Of a stretch of 64,000 nucleotides of DNA, positions 35,057 to 43,076 are shown one piece after another. Numbering within the stretch: the stretch's first letter is position 1; the number at the start of each line of letters is the position of its first letter. The stretch comes from Litchfieldella xinjiangensis (GTDB taxonomy: Bacteria; Pseudomonadota; Gammaproteobacteria; Pseudomonadales; Halomonadaceae): positions 992,001 through 1,056,000 of the forward strand of contig NZ_JPZL01000001.1 in assembly GCF_000759345.1 (NCBI RefSeq), read 5' to 3'. The position numbers and the translations under genes are program-made. The notes under the pieces are model-generated. The model saw only the letters and a list, made by a program, of their open reading frames with translations, was not told where the DNA came from and did not search any database.

Positions 35057-35937
35057 CTGACCGGTGGCGGTGCCTTCTGACGCTGCTGCAAACCCAGCCC
35101 ACCGAGAATCAGCACCAGACCCACCAGCGTCGATGGCAAAATCGGCTCGCCGACTATCAGATAAAGCAACAGCAGCGATACCGGAGGCGACAGGAAAATG
35201 AGGTTGGCGACACGCGCGGTACGCGAAATGCGTTGTACGGCCAGTTGCCACAGAATGAACGCGATCCCCATTTCAAACAGCCCAACGTAGATACCTGAGC
35301 CGAGCCCCGCCCAGCCATACCAGGTGAAGCCGGGGCCGAACGCCACGATCGCCGTGAGTATCGGCAGTCCGACAGTAAAGTTCTGCCACTGCGCTACCAG
35401 GGGTGGGCGCGAATCCCGCGCGTTGAGCAACCAATAGAGCGCCCACAGCAGGGTCGATGCCAATGCCAGCACTACGCCAAACGGATCGGCGAAATTGACA
35501 TTCAACACCTGGCCCCGCGTGGCGATGACCCATACCCCGGCATAGGCGATCAATCCTGCGACGATGTCGATCCGCGTCAGGCGTTGGCCCAGCAGCGGCA
35601 CGGCCAGGAACGCCATCGCCAGCGCCCAGGTGTAATTCAGCGCCATGGCCTCCTGCCCCGGCAACCGATCGTAGGCGGCAAACAGCACCAGGTAGTAACC
35701 CACCGGATTCATCAGGCCCGCCCAGGCCGCCGTTCGCCAACCCCGGCGCAGCGCATCGCTCAGCAGCCCCTGACGCACCATGAGCCCACCCATCAAGGCC
35801 CAGGAAACCAACGCGGCGATCCACATCAGCTCCACCGGCGACATATAGCCCAAGGCCACCTTGAAGGCCGTGGCGACCGTCGACCACAAGGCCACCGCGC
35901 CCAGGCCGCAGAGCATCGCCTGGCGTTCCTGTGTCAT
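35026..35937 (-). CDS. EamA/DMT-family transporter
   Basis: This inner-membrane protein of 303 residues has ten predicted helices in two EamA repeats (about 5-140 and 150-290), including GYYLVLFAAYDRLPGQEAMALNYTWALAMAFLAVPLLGQRL in the first half. Such carriers export amino acids, nucleotides or other metabolites; the substrate cannot be told from the sequence. No obvious partner gene is present. ATG 35937 is chosen; its stop lies inside the 3' end of tesA. Confidence 0.85.
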   Translation of the reverse strand: MTQERQAMLCGLGAVALWSTVATAFKVALGYMSPVELMWIAALVSWALMGGLMVRQGLLSDALRRGWRTAAWAGLMNPVGYYLVLFAAYDRLPGQEAMALNYTWALAMAFLAVPLLGQRLTRIDIVAGLIAYAGVWVIATRGQVLNVNFADPFGVVLALASTLLWALYWLLNARDSRPPLVAQWQNFTVGLPILTAIVAFGPGFTWYGWAGLGSGIYVGLFEMGIAFILWQLAVQRISRTARVANLIFLSPPVSLLLLYLIVGEPILPSTLVGLVLILGGLGLQQRQKAPPPVSQSDVTDTSV

Positions 35938-36048
35938 GTGTTCTCCTTGTCATGGGTTCTCTTTCGACCCGGTGTTTTAGCCCATGCGTATCGAAGGAAG
36001 GCCGTAATGGGACGCGAAGACGCTATGAATCCATCCCTGGACGCTCGG

Positions 36049-36068
36049 CTTTTTCATCCCTGAAAAAG
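36049..36068. repeat. 8-base-pair inverted repeat between EamA and Rdx genes
   Basis: CTTTTTCA (36049-36056) and TGAAAAAG (36061-36068) enclose TCCC. It lies in the 199-base gap between two minus-strand genes. The T-rich stem is not followed by a T run outside the arms, so a terminator role is doubtful. Confidence 0.45.
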
Positions 36069-36136
36069 ACGCTTCGCTTACCCACCACGGCCTTAGGCAG
36101 CGACATTCGGTCAGCCTGAGGCGAACATTCGGCCAG

Positions 36137-36406
36137 TCAGCGGTCGATATGCCCCAGGTCGCGCTCGGGGTCGAGCCGATCGCGTACGCGCTGCTTCAGC
36201 GTCTTGATATCGGGGAAGCCGCCATCGCGCTTGCGCTCCCACAGCGAATCGTCATCGTAGAAGACTTCGAAATATCCGCCGTGGCTAGGGACCAGGGCCA
36301 CCTCCTCGAGCGATTCGCCGAAAGTGGAAAGTAGTTCCTGAGCGTACCAGCCGGCACGCAGAAGCCATTGGCATTGCGTGCAATAATGGATGCGAACTCG
36401 TGCCAT
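36137..36406 (-). CDS. Rdx-family (SelW/SelT/SelH-like) thioredoxin-fold protein
   Basis: The 89-residue protein starts MARVRIHYCTQCQWLLRAGW, with the CxxC motif at C9-x-x-C12; in selenoprotein relatives the second Cys is selenocysteine. GGYFEVFYDDDSLWERKRDGGFPD in the middle is the typical Rdx GG-x-F-E stretch. These small proteins are thought to act in thiol redox reactions with unknown partners. ATG 36406 is preferred to an upstream frame at 36445 because the family begins there. It is divergent from the MFS gene, with starts 77 bases apart. Confidence 0.88.
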   Translation of the reverse strand: MARVRIHYCTQCQWLLRAGWYAQELLSTFGESLEEVALVPSHGGYFEVFYDDDSLWERKRDGGFPDIKTLKQRVRDRLDPERDLGHIDR

Positions 36407-36483
36407 GCCGTCGTTTCCCTTAACGATGTCGACCCATGATAACAAGCCGCTACGATGAGGCGAGCGGCGATGAGGAGAAATCC

Positions 36484-37800
36484 ATGCCCCCGGCCCCAGT
36501 CAGCCAGTCACGACTCTATGAATGGATGACCGGCGATGAGGACACCCGCCTTTGCAAGGACATCCCCGACGAGGCTTGTCGGGTCCAGCCACGCAATTTC
36601 GTCCGCCATTTGATCGCCGCATTGGGTAACAAGCTGGCCGATGAGCTATCCAATGCGCGCCTGGTACTACCGTGGCTGCTTGGCGTGATCGGGGCACCGG
36701 TATGGATGGTCGGCATGCTGGTACCGATTCGAGAAGCAGGCGCCCTATTGCCGCAGATTTTCGTCGCCGGCTTCATCCGGCTTCAGCCGCGGCGCAAGTG
36801 GACATGGGTTGTCGGTGCGGTTGTCCAGGCCATTGCCGCGCTGGCTCTCGCCCTGCTGGCATTATCGGGCAGCGGCACGCTGGGAGGCGCCCTGGTACTG
36901 CTGGCCCTGACAGGCCTGTCATTGGCCCGCGGCCTTTCGTCGGTCGCCACCAAGGATGTCATGGGCAAGACCATTGCCAAGCGGCGACGCGGCACGCTGA
37001 TGGGCTGGAGCGCCAGTGTCGCAGGCGGGGTGACGTTGCTGGCCGGGCTGGTACTGCTGGTCTTCGACGATCGCCCGGGTCAGCTGGCTCTAGCCATTCT
37101 ACTGTTGATCGCAGCGTTCGGCTGGCTGCTCAATGCCCTTCTGGCAGCGCGCATCGAAGAAGCGCCCGGGGCCGTCAAGGGCGGACAGAACGCCTGGAGT
37201 AGCGTCAAATATGGGCTGGTCCTGCTTCGTGACGACCGCCATTTCCTGCATTTCAACCTGGCCCGGGCACTGCTGCTATCCAGCGCCCTGGCACTGCCTT
37301 TCATCGCTCTGCTCGGCCAGCAGCAGAGCGGCGACGAGCTGGGCGGGCTGGGTATTCTGATCGTGGTGTCGGGGCTCGGTGGGATGCTGGCGAACCCGAT
37401 CTGGGGCAAGCGTGCCGACGCTTCGAGCCGCCAGGTGATGCGCGACGCGGGACTGGGGGCCGCCGTGTGCTGCCTGCTGGCGGCAGGGATCGCCTGGTTG
37501 CCAGCCAGTTGGAGCGCCACCATGTGGCCCTATGCCATCGCCTACGCCGCCCTGGTCATCGCCCATGCCGGTGTGCGCCTGGGCCGCAAGACCTACGTGG
37601 TGGATATGGCAGGGGACGAGAACCGCGCACTCTATGTCGCCATATCCAATACGCTTACCGGCGTTCTGATGCTGGTCGTAGGCGGAATACTCGGTGGGCT
37701 GGCCCAATGGCTGGGAACCTCCGCGTTGCTGGCGGTGCTGGCCGCCATCGCCCTGGCGGCCGCACTCTGCTCGCATTACCTCCCCGAGGTGGAGACCTGA
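36484..37800 (+). CDS. Major facilitator superfamily transporter
   Basis: The product has 438 residues with a hydrophilic N-terminal extension of about 50 residues and about 12 predicted helices. The motif between helices 2 and 3 reads RLQPRRKWTWVVGAVV. GKTIAKRRRGTLMGW marks the loop between helices 4 and 5, and NPIWGKRADASSRQVMRDAG marks the mid-molecule repeat of the MFS loop. The cargo is unknown. ATG 36484 has GAGGAG at 36472-36477. It stands alone, upstream of the LOV gene by 148 bases. Confidence 0.85.
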   Translation: MPPAPVSQSRLYEWMTGDEDTRLCKDIPDEACRVQPRNFVRHLIAALGNKLADELSNARLVLPWLLGVIGAPVWMVGMLVPIREAGALLPQIFVAGFIRLQPRRKWTWVVGAVVQAIAALALALLALSGSGTLGGALVLLALTGLSLARGLSSVATKDVMGKTIAKRRRGTLMGWSASVAGGVTLLAGLVLLVFDDRPGQLALAILLLIAAFGWLLNALLAARIEEAPGAVKGGQNAWSSVKYGLVLLRDDRHFLHFNLARALLLSSALALPFIALLGQQQSGDELGGLGILIVVSGLGGMLANPIWGKRADASSRQVMRDAGLGAAVCCLLAAGIAWLPASWSATMWPYAIAYAALVIAHAGVRLGRKTYVVDMAGDENRALYVAISNTLTGVLMLVVGGILGGLAQWLGTSALLAVLAAIALAAALCSHYLPEVET

Positions 37801-37948
37801 ACCAAAAGCGTGCAATGCGTTGAAATTAAGCGGCCGCCTCGCCATGATGAGGCGATATTCACGGCCTAGTGACTGATATCATGGCGGGAGTCATGGTAAC
37901 GGGGGCACGAGCCCCGTGATGAATGAGGCATCGATAGGAAACTCGCGT

Positions 37949-38377
37949 ATGAAAAGACCGCCCATGATCAGTCCCGAACTGCTGGAACGCATCGTCGATG
38001 CCTCCGAAGATGGCATCGTGATCGCCGAACAGGAGGGTGACGACAACATCCTCATTTACGTGAACCAGGGCTTCGAGCGCCTCACCGGTTACAGCACCGA
38101 CGAGATCCTCTATCAGGATTGTCGCTTCCTGCAACAGGGCGACCGTGACCAACCCGGGCTGCGGACGATAAGCCAGGCCTTGAGCGAAGGACGCCCCTGC
38201 CGTGAGGTGCTGCGCAACTATCGCAAGGATGGGACCCTGTTCTATAACGAACTTTCCATCACGCCCGTCTACGACGATGCCGATCAGCTCACCTATTTCA
38301 TCGGTGTGCAGAAGGACGTCACCGAACGTGTCGAAGCTCAAATGGAGCTCGAACGGCTGCGTAACACCTCTCCCTGA
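37949..38377 (+). CDS. Short LOV blue-light receptor protein
   Basis: The 142-residue protein is a single LOV domain with short N- and C-terminal helices and no output domain. The flavin-adduct cysteine is C58 in YQDCRFLQQGDRDQ. FMN-binding N90 (LRNYRKDG), N100 (LFYNELSI) and the switching glutamine Q121 (FIGVQKDV) are all present, so it should form the light-induced cysteinyl-FMN adduct. Length and sequence closely follow the short LOV proteins of Pseudomonas putida (PpSB1/PpSB2). ATG 37949 has AGGA 9 bases upstream; 37964 is an alternative. The output mechanism and partner are unknown. Confidence 0.92.
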   Translation: MKRPPMISPELLERIVDASEDGIVIAEQEGDDNILIYVNQGFERLTGYSTDEILYQDCRFLQQGDRDQPGLRTISQALSEGRPCREVLRNYRKDGTLFYNELSITPVYDDADQLTYFIGVQKDVTERVEAQMELERLRNTSP

Positions 38378-38412
38378 AAATACTGCGCCTCGCCTATTGC
38401 CACGACCCGCAA

Positions 38413-38436
38413 CTGACGCTATAAGGAGCGCGTCAG
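38413..38436. repeat. 7-base-pair inverted repeat after the LOV gene
   Basis: CTGACGC (38413-38419) and GCGTCAG (38430-38436) flank a 10-base loop, 36 bases after the stop. No T run follows; a weak or Rho-linked 3' end is possible. Confidence 0.4.
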
Positions 38437-38566
38437 TCACCGCCCGGTGCCTGTAGGCGCCCTAGCAGGCGAGTCCGAACCTCGAACGCGCCTGAAATAC
38501 AGGGTGTAACGTCCGTCCGGGGAGCAAGCATGGTCTTGCCTCTCCAGGGTCATGGGAGGCAATCGC

Positions 38567-38788
38567 ATGAGCCAAAAGAATCTGGTCGAAGACTCACTCG
38601 ATGATGAGCAGGACTTCTTCGACGCCGTCAACGATGAGCAGTACACGCGTAGCCGCCCAAGCAGCCGCGCCGACACGCTCAAGGCACGCCGCCAGGTCGA
38701 AGCCCTGCTCGAGGAACGTCGACTGAAGCGCGCCATCGAAGATGATTGGCTTCTCGACATGGACGACGAGGATGACGAGGATTACTGA
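38567..38788 (+). CDS. PA3496-family small protein (putative envelope integrity)
   Basis: This is a highly charged 73-residue protein: an acidic N-terminus, then a basic helix (ARRQVEALLEERRLKRAIEDDWLLD), then a run of Asp and Glu at the end. It matches the PA3496 family, named putative envelope integrity proteins, but no activity is established. The strong site GGGAGG (38554-38559) stands 7 bases before ATG 38567. It lies between the LOV gene and ettA. Confidence 0.72.
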   Translation: MSQKNLVEDSLDDEQDFFDAVNDEQYTRSRPSSRADTLKARRQVEALLEERRLKRAIEDDWLLDMDDEDDEDY

Positions 38789-38813
38789 CTCGTCAGTGCG
38801 CAGGTAACGAATG

Positions 38814-38841
38814 GGCGGACTGGCCTTTCGGCGGGTCCGCC
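38814..38841 (+). terminator. Possible terminator hairpin before ettA
   Basis: GGCGGAC (38814-38820) and GTCCGCC (38835-38841) form a 7-base-pair stem with a 14-base loop, 25 bases after the PA3496-like gene. No clear T run follows, so the call is weak. Confidence 0.35.
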
Positions 38842-38887
38842 ACTATCATCGGTGTCCACCTAAACCCCTCAACCCAAGTGGATGCCC

Positions 38888-40549
38888 ATGGCGCAATACG
38901 TCTACACCATGAACCGGGTGGGCAAGGTCGTGCCCCCCAAGCGCGAGATTCTCAAGGATATCTCGCTCTCCTTCTTCCCGGGTGCCAAGATCGGCGTACT
39001 GGGTCTCAACGGGGCGGGTAAGTCCACCCTGCTGAGAATCATGGCGGGTGTGGATACCGAGTACGAGGGCGAAGCCCGTCCGATGCCGGGCATCAACGTC
39101 GGTTACCTGCCCCAGGAACCTGAACTCGACGATGACAAGAACGTCCGTGAAACCGTCGAGGAATCCCTTACCGAGATCAAGCAGGCCCAGGAAAAGCTGG
39201 ATGCCGTATATGCAGCCTACGCCGAACCTGACGCGGATTTCGATGCCCTGGCCAGCGAACAGGCCAGGCTCGAGAATCTGATCGAGGCCTCTGACGCCCA
39301 TAACCTCGAGCGCAAGCTCAACGTGGCCGCCGAGGCCCTGCGTCTCCCGCCCTGGGATGCACGTGTCGGCAACCTCTCGGGCGGTGAACGTCGCCGCGTG
39401 GCCCTGTGTCGCCTGCTGCTGTCCAACCCCGACATGCTGCTGCTCGATGAGCCGACCAACCACCTCGATGCCGAGTCGGTCGCCTGGCTGGAGCGCTTCC
39501 TGCACGACTACTCCGGCACCGTAGTGGCCATCACCCACGACCGCTACTTCCTGGACAACGTCGCCGGCTGGATCCTCGAACTCGACCGGGGCCATGGCAT
39601 CCCCTTCGAGGGCAATTATTCACAATGGCTCGAGTCCAAGGAGAAGCGACTCGAACGGGAAGCCAAGCAGGAAGCCTCTCGCCAGAAAGCCATCAAGCAG
39701 GAGCTCGAGTGGGTACGCAGCAATGCCAAGGGCCGCCAGGCCAAGAGCAAGGCGCGCCTCAACCGCTTCGAGGAAATGCAATCCGGCGACTTCCAGAAGC
39801 GTAACGAAACCAACGAAATCTATATCCCGCCCGGTCCGCGCCTGGGCGACAAGGTCATCGAGTTCCACAACGTGACCAAGCGCTTCGACGACAAGCTCCT
39901 CTATGAGGATCTCTCGTTCAGCGTGCCCAAGGGCGCCATCGTCGGCCTGGTCGGCGGCAACGGGGCGGGCAAGTCCACCCTGTTCAAGCTGATCACCGGC
40001 CAGGAGCAGCCCGACAGCGGCGAAGTGGTGCGCGGCGAGACCGCCGATATCGCCTATGTCGAACAGCTGCGCGATGCGCTGGATGACAAGCAGACCGTAT
40101 GGCAGGCGGTCTCCGAAGGCCAGGACATCCTCAGCATCAACGGTTATGAAGTCTCGTCGCGCGCCTATGTGGGCCGCTTCAACTTCAAGGGCAACGACCA
40201 GCAGAAGTACCTGTCGGAACTCTCGGGGGGCGAGCGCGGGCGACTGCAACTGGCCCAGACGCTGAAGCAGGGTGCCAACGTGCTGCTGCTCGACGAACCC
40301 TCAAACGATCTCGACATAGAGACCCTGCGCGCGCTGGAGGACGCCCTGCTCGCCTTCCCCGGCTGCGTAATGGTGATCTCTCACGACCGTTGGTTCCTCG
40401 ACCGTATCGCCACGCATATCCTGGCCTTCGAGGGTGATTCGCAGGTCGTCTTCTTCGAAGGTAACTACACGGAGTACGACGAGGTCCACCGCAAGCGCGT
40501 GGGCAGCGATACGCCACATCGGATCAAGTACAAGCGTATCGACGCCTGA
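38888..40549 (+). CDS. ettA: Energy-dependent translational throttle protein EttA (ABC-F)
   Basis: EttA binds the ribosomal E site and gates entry of ribosomes into elongation according to the ADP/ATP ratio. The 553-residue protein has two ABC domains: Walker A GLNGAGKST and GGNGAGKST, signatures LSGGERRRVAL and LSGGERGRLQL, Walker B LLLDEPTNHLD and LLLDEPSNDLD. A charged linker of about 240-300 separates them. MAQYVYTMNRVGKVVPPKREIL is nearly the E. coli N-terminus, so ATG 38888 is preferred to 38882. It has its own terminator. Confidence 0.97.
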   Translation: MAQYVYTMNRVGKVVPPKREILKDISLSFFPGAKIGVLGLNGAGKSTLLRIMAGVDTEYEGEARPMPGINVGYLPQEPELDDDKNVRETVEESLTEIKQAQEKLDAVYAAYAEPDADFDALASEQARLENLIEASDAHNLERKLNVAAEALRLPPWDARVGNLSGGERRRVALCRLLLSNPDMLLLDEPTNHLDAESVAWLERFLHDYSGTVVAITHDRYFLDNVAGWILELDRGHGIPFEGNYSQWLESKEKRLEREAKQEASRQKAIKQELEWVRSNAKGRQAKSKARLNRFEEMQSGDFQKRNETNEIYIPPGPRLGDKVIEFHNVTKRFDDKLLYEDLSFSVPKGAIVGLVGGNGAGKSTLFKLITGQEQPDSGEVVRGETADIAYVEQLRDALDDKQTVWQAVSEGQDILSINGYEVSSRAYVGRFNFKGNDQQKYLSELSGGERGRLQLAQTLKQGANVLLLDEPSNDLDIETLRALEDALLAFPGCVMVISHDRWFLDRIATHILAFEGDSQVVFFEGNYTEYDEVHRKRVGSDTPHRIKYKRIDA

Positions 40550-40580
40550 CCTTCGCCGGCTGCGTTATTGGATAGACAAC

Positions 40581-40608
40581 AATCCCGCCTTCTCGAGGCG
40601 GGATTTTT
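40581..40608 (+). terminator. Rho-independent terminator of ettA
   Basis: AATCCCGCCT and AGGCGGGATT form a perfect 10-base-pair stem (40581-40590 with 40596-40605) with a 5-base loop, followed by T residues. It lies 31 bases after the ettA stop and touches the stop of the opposite 51-residue gene. Confidence 0.92.
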
Positions 40609-40762
40609 AACGGCGTCCGCGAAATAGCGAACAGAAGAAGCCTCCCAGGAAGATAACGAATAACCCTTGGGCGACGATGACGGTCACGCTGGCAAACGTG
40701 CTGGAGACCAGCACGCCGAGGATCACGGTAATCACCAACGACAACAGCACGTTCCCGAGCAT
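40607..40762 (-). CDS. Small membrane protein, 51 residues
   Basis: This short frame reads MLGNVLLSLVITVILGVLVS, a second hydrophobic stretch, then the end FCSLFRGRR. Two predicted helices (about 4-25 and 27-45) and a basic tail resemble the YtjA/DUF1328 type of small membrane proteins, whose role is unknown; the match is by overall pattern only. A strong GGAGG site lies 4 bases before ATG 40762, and the TAA stop abuts the ettA terminator. Clean fit to the space between ettA and lpxL supports it as real. Confidence 0.7.
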   Translation of the reverse strand: MLGNVLLSLVITVILGVLVSSTFASVTVIVAQGLFVIFLGGFFCSLFRGRR

Positions 40763-40868
40763 GGCGCCTCCGTGGCCAAGGTCGAAGCAACTTCAATTCA
40801 GCCTCGACTTCGCCTGCGGGAGGGTCAAGTTAACTTAGGTTAGGGCCTGTAACCCAGCCATGCTTATC

Positions 40869-41783
40869 TCAGTAGAAACCCGCCTCACCGCGGGGGCGCG
40901 TCTTGAAGCGACGATGTAACCAGAGATACTGCTCCGGGCGTTTGCGGATTGCCTGCTCGATGAACGCATTGATGCGCGTGGCATCGGCGACCTCATCGCC
41001 AGTGGGGAAGTTTTCCAGCGGGGGGAGGTATTCCAGCGTGTAGGTTCGGTCATCGGGATTGCGATGAAACATGAAAGGAAGCACCGGCGCTCCGGTCAGC
41101 CGCGCGATCTTGGCGGTAAGCTTGATGGTGGCTGCCTCGATGCCGAAGAACGGCGCGAACACGCTGGCATCACGCCCGAAGTCCTGGTCGGGGGAATACC
41201 ATACGTTATGTCCCGTCTTCAGGCGACGCAGGACGCCGCGCAGGTCACGCCGGTCGATGGCCTGGCCGAAGATGCGGCTACGCGCCCGAGTCATGAATCG
41301 CTCGAACAGCGGATTGTCATGGGGGCGATACACCACATCGGCGGGGAAGAACAGTGAATGCAGTGCCCCACCCAGGTCCAGGGTCGAAAAATGCACGCCG
41401 ATGATCAAGGCGCCCTTGCCTTCGGCCTGGATACGTTCCATGTGCTCCTGTCCCTTGAACGTGACCCGGTGGCGCAGGTGCTCGGGATCCCGGCACCAGC
41501 CGGTGGCCGTCTCGAGAATCCCGATACCATTGGCAATGAAGGTATCGCGTACGAGTTGTCGCCGCTGTTCCAGGTCCTTTTCGGGGAAACACAGTTTCAG
41601 GTTGGTATCGGTGATGTGGCGGCGACGCCCGGACAGACGCCATACCGCCAGTCCGAGGAGCCTGCCCACGGCAAGCTTGAGACGCCAGGGAAGCCAGGCG
41701 CCGATGTACATCAGGGCGATTGACAGCCACGTGGGCCAATAGCGGGGGTGGGCAAAGGAACGGGGATAGTCGGTCTTGGCCAT
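40869..41783 (-). CDS. lpxL: Lipid A lauroyl acyltransferase (LpxL/HtrB)
   Basis: This enzyme transfers a secondary acyl chain from acyl-ACP to Kdo2-lipid IVA in the inner membrane. The 304-residue protein has one N-terminal membrane segment (about 18-35) and the acyltransferase HX4D motif, H131 to D136, in GVHFSTLDLGG. VVYRPHDNPLFE and WYSPDQDFG are further family signatures. LpxM or LpxP paralogues cannot be fully excluded. It stands alone on the minus strand, 33 bases before the alr stop. Confidence 0.92.
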   Translation of the reverse strand: MAKTDYPRSFAHPRYWPTWLSIALMYIGAWLPWRLKLAVGRLLGLAVWRLSGRRRHITDTNLKLCFPEKDLEQRRQLVRDTFIANGIGILETATGWCRDPEHLRHRVTFKGQEHMERIQAEGKGALIIGVHFSTLDLGGALHSLFFPADVVYRPHDNPLFERFMTRARSRIFGQAIDRRDLRGVLRRLKTGHNVWYSPDQDFGRDASVFAPFFGIEAATIKLTAKIARLTGAPVLPFMFHRNPDDRTYTLEYLPPLENFPTGDEVADATRINAFIEQAIRKRPEQYLWLHRRFKTRPRGEAGFY

Positions 41784-41816
41784 GCGCCGGCGTGCCTCGC
41801 GAGAGGCAGGTCTCCT

Positions 41817-42953
41817 CTAGTGATTGGGCGTGTCAGGGCTTTTCGTCCCGACCGGGCCACCATGATAACGTCTCGGCACCCGCGGAAGCACCCCGGTCAG
41901 CAGGGTATAGCTGATGGTATCGCAGTAGCGGGCCACCTCATCGACCGGCAACCGCCCCCCTCGCGGGCCACTTCCCCACAGCACCACCGACGAACCGATG
42001 TCAGCCTCGGGAAGGTCGGTGATGTCGACTGTCATCATGTCCATCGATACCTTGCCAGCCAGGGGCGCACGAATGCCATCGACCAGCACGGGTGTGCCAT
42101 CCCGCGCGTGGCGGTCATAGCCATCGCCATAACCGCACGCCACCACCCCGATGCGAGAGTCGCGCGGTGCCCGCCAGCGTCCGGCATAACCTACCGGCTC
42201 GCCCTCGGCCAACTCCCTGACGGCGATGATTTCAGAGCGCAGCGTCATGACCGGAGCCAGGCGTCGGCTGGCATCATTGGCCCCTTCGAGCGGATCACTG
42301 CCATAAAGCATCACCCCGGGGCGATTCCAGGCACCATGCGCCTCGGGCCAGGCCAGTGTCGCTGGCGAGTTGGCCAGACACGTCGGTGCGCCAAGACGTG
42401 CGGCCAACGTATCGAGCACGGCCACCTGACGACGGAAATAACTGGAATTCAGCGCGTCCGCCGTAGCGAAGTGGCTCATCAGGTGCACATCCGTGACCCG
42501 CTCGGGGGCGGCCATGAGTCGTGCCCACGCCTGCTCGGCCTGTTGCGGCGAGAAACCCAGCCGATGCATGCCCGAATCGACCTTCAGCCAGGTCGCAATC
42601 GGGCGGCGGGGAGAATACGTCAGCAACGCGTCGAGCTGCCATTCGCTATGTACCGTGGTCCACAGGCCCAAGGTATCGATGCTACTGAGCTCCTCCGCCT
42701 CGAAGAACCCTTCGAGCAGCACGATGGGTGCTTCGATCCCGCCTTGCCGCAGGGCGATCGCCTCTTCGATGCAGGCCACGCCAAACGCAGGCGCCAGGTC
42801 GGCAAGCGCCCGAGCGCAGGCAATGGCACCGTGGCCATAGGCATCAGCCTTGATCACCGCCAGGGATTGGCTATTGAGCGCCAGGTCACGCGCCAGGCAA
42901 TAGTTGTGACGCAGCGCATCGAGGTCGATATCGGCGATCAACGGCCGAGCCAT
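41817..42953 (-). CDS. alr: Alanine racemase
   Basis: Alr is a PLP enzyme that makes D-alanine for peptidoglycan. In the 378-residue protein the PLP lysine is K35 in AVIKADAYGHG. The second catalytic base region is the tyrosine-bearing VACGYGDGYDRH, and VSMDMMTVDI is typical. ATG 42953 has GGAG 7 bases upstream; an in-frame start at 42968 is rejected. It is separated from tolC by a terminator and about 120 bases, so it should have its own promoter there. Confidence 0.95.
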   Translation of the reverse strand: MARPLIADIDLDALRHNYCLARDLALNSQSLAVIKADAYGHGAIACARALADLAPAFGVACIEEAIALRQGGIEAPIVLLEGFFEAEELSSIDTLGLWTTVHSEWQLDALLTYSPRRPIATWLKVDSGMHRLGFSPQQAEQAWARLMAAPERVTDVHLMSHFATADALNSSYFRRQVAVLDTLAARLGAPTCLANSPATLAWPEAHGAWNRPGVMLYGSDPLEGANDASRRLAPVMTLRSEIIAVRELAEGEPVGYAGRWRAPRDSRIGVVACGYGDGYDRHARDGTPVLVDGIRAPLAGKVSMDMMTVDITDLPEADIGSSVVLWGSGPRGGRLPVDEVARYCDTISYTLLTGVLPRVPRRYHGGPVGTKSPDTPNH

Positions 42954-42977
42954 AACGAGTCTCCACAATCATCCCAT

Positions 42978-43013
42978 AAAAAGAGGCACTCCAGCCTGGC
43001 TGTGAGCACCTCT
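42978..43013 (-). terminator. Rho-independent terminator of tolC
   Basis: On the minus strand AGAGGTGCTC...CAGCC pairs with GGCTG...GAGTGCCTCT (with two G-U pairs and a bulge), and five T residues follow (complement of 42978-42982). It lies 63 bases after the tolC stop. Confidence 0.75.
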
Positions 43014-43076
43014 TGAGTGAGAACAACTATTTTCGATTACTCGCGCGTTTTCATGGTTAGAAGCGCATCGAGAACG

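Noticed and set aside
36049-36068. Terminator of the Rdx or EamA gene
   Set aside because: Stem of only 8 base pairs, mostly A-T, with no T run beyond it, and far from either stop codon.
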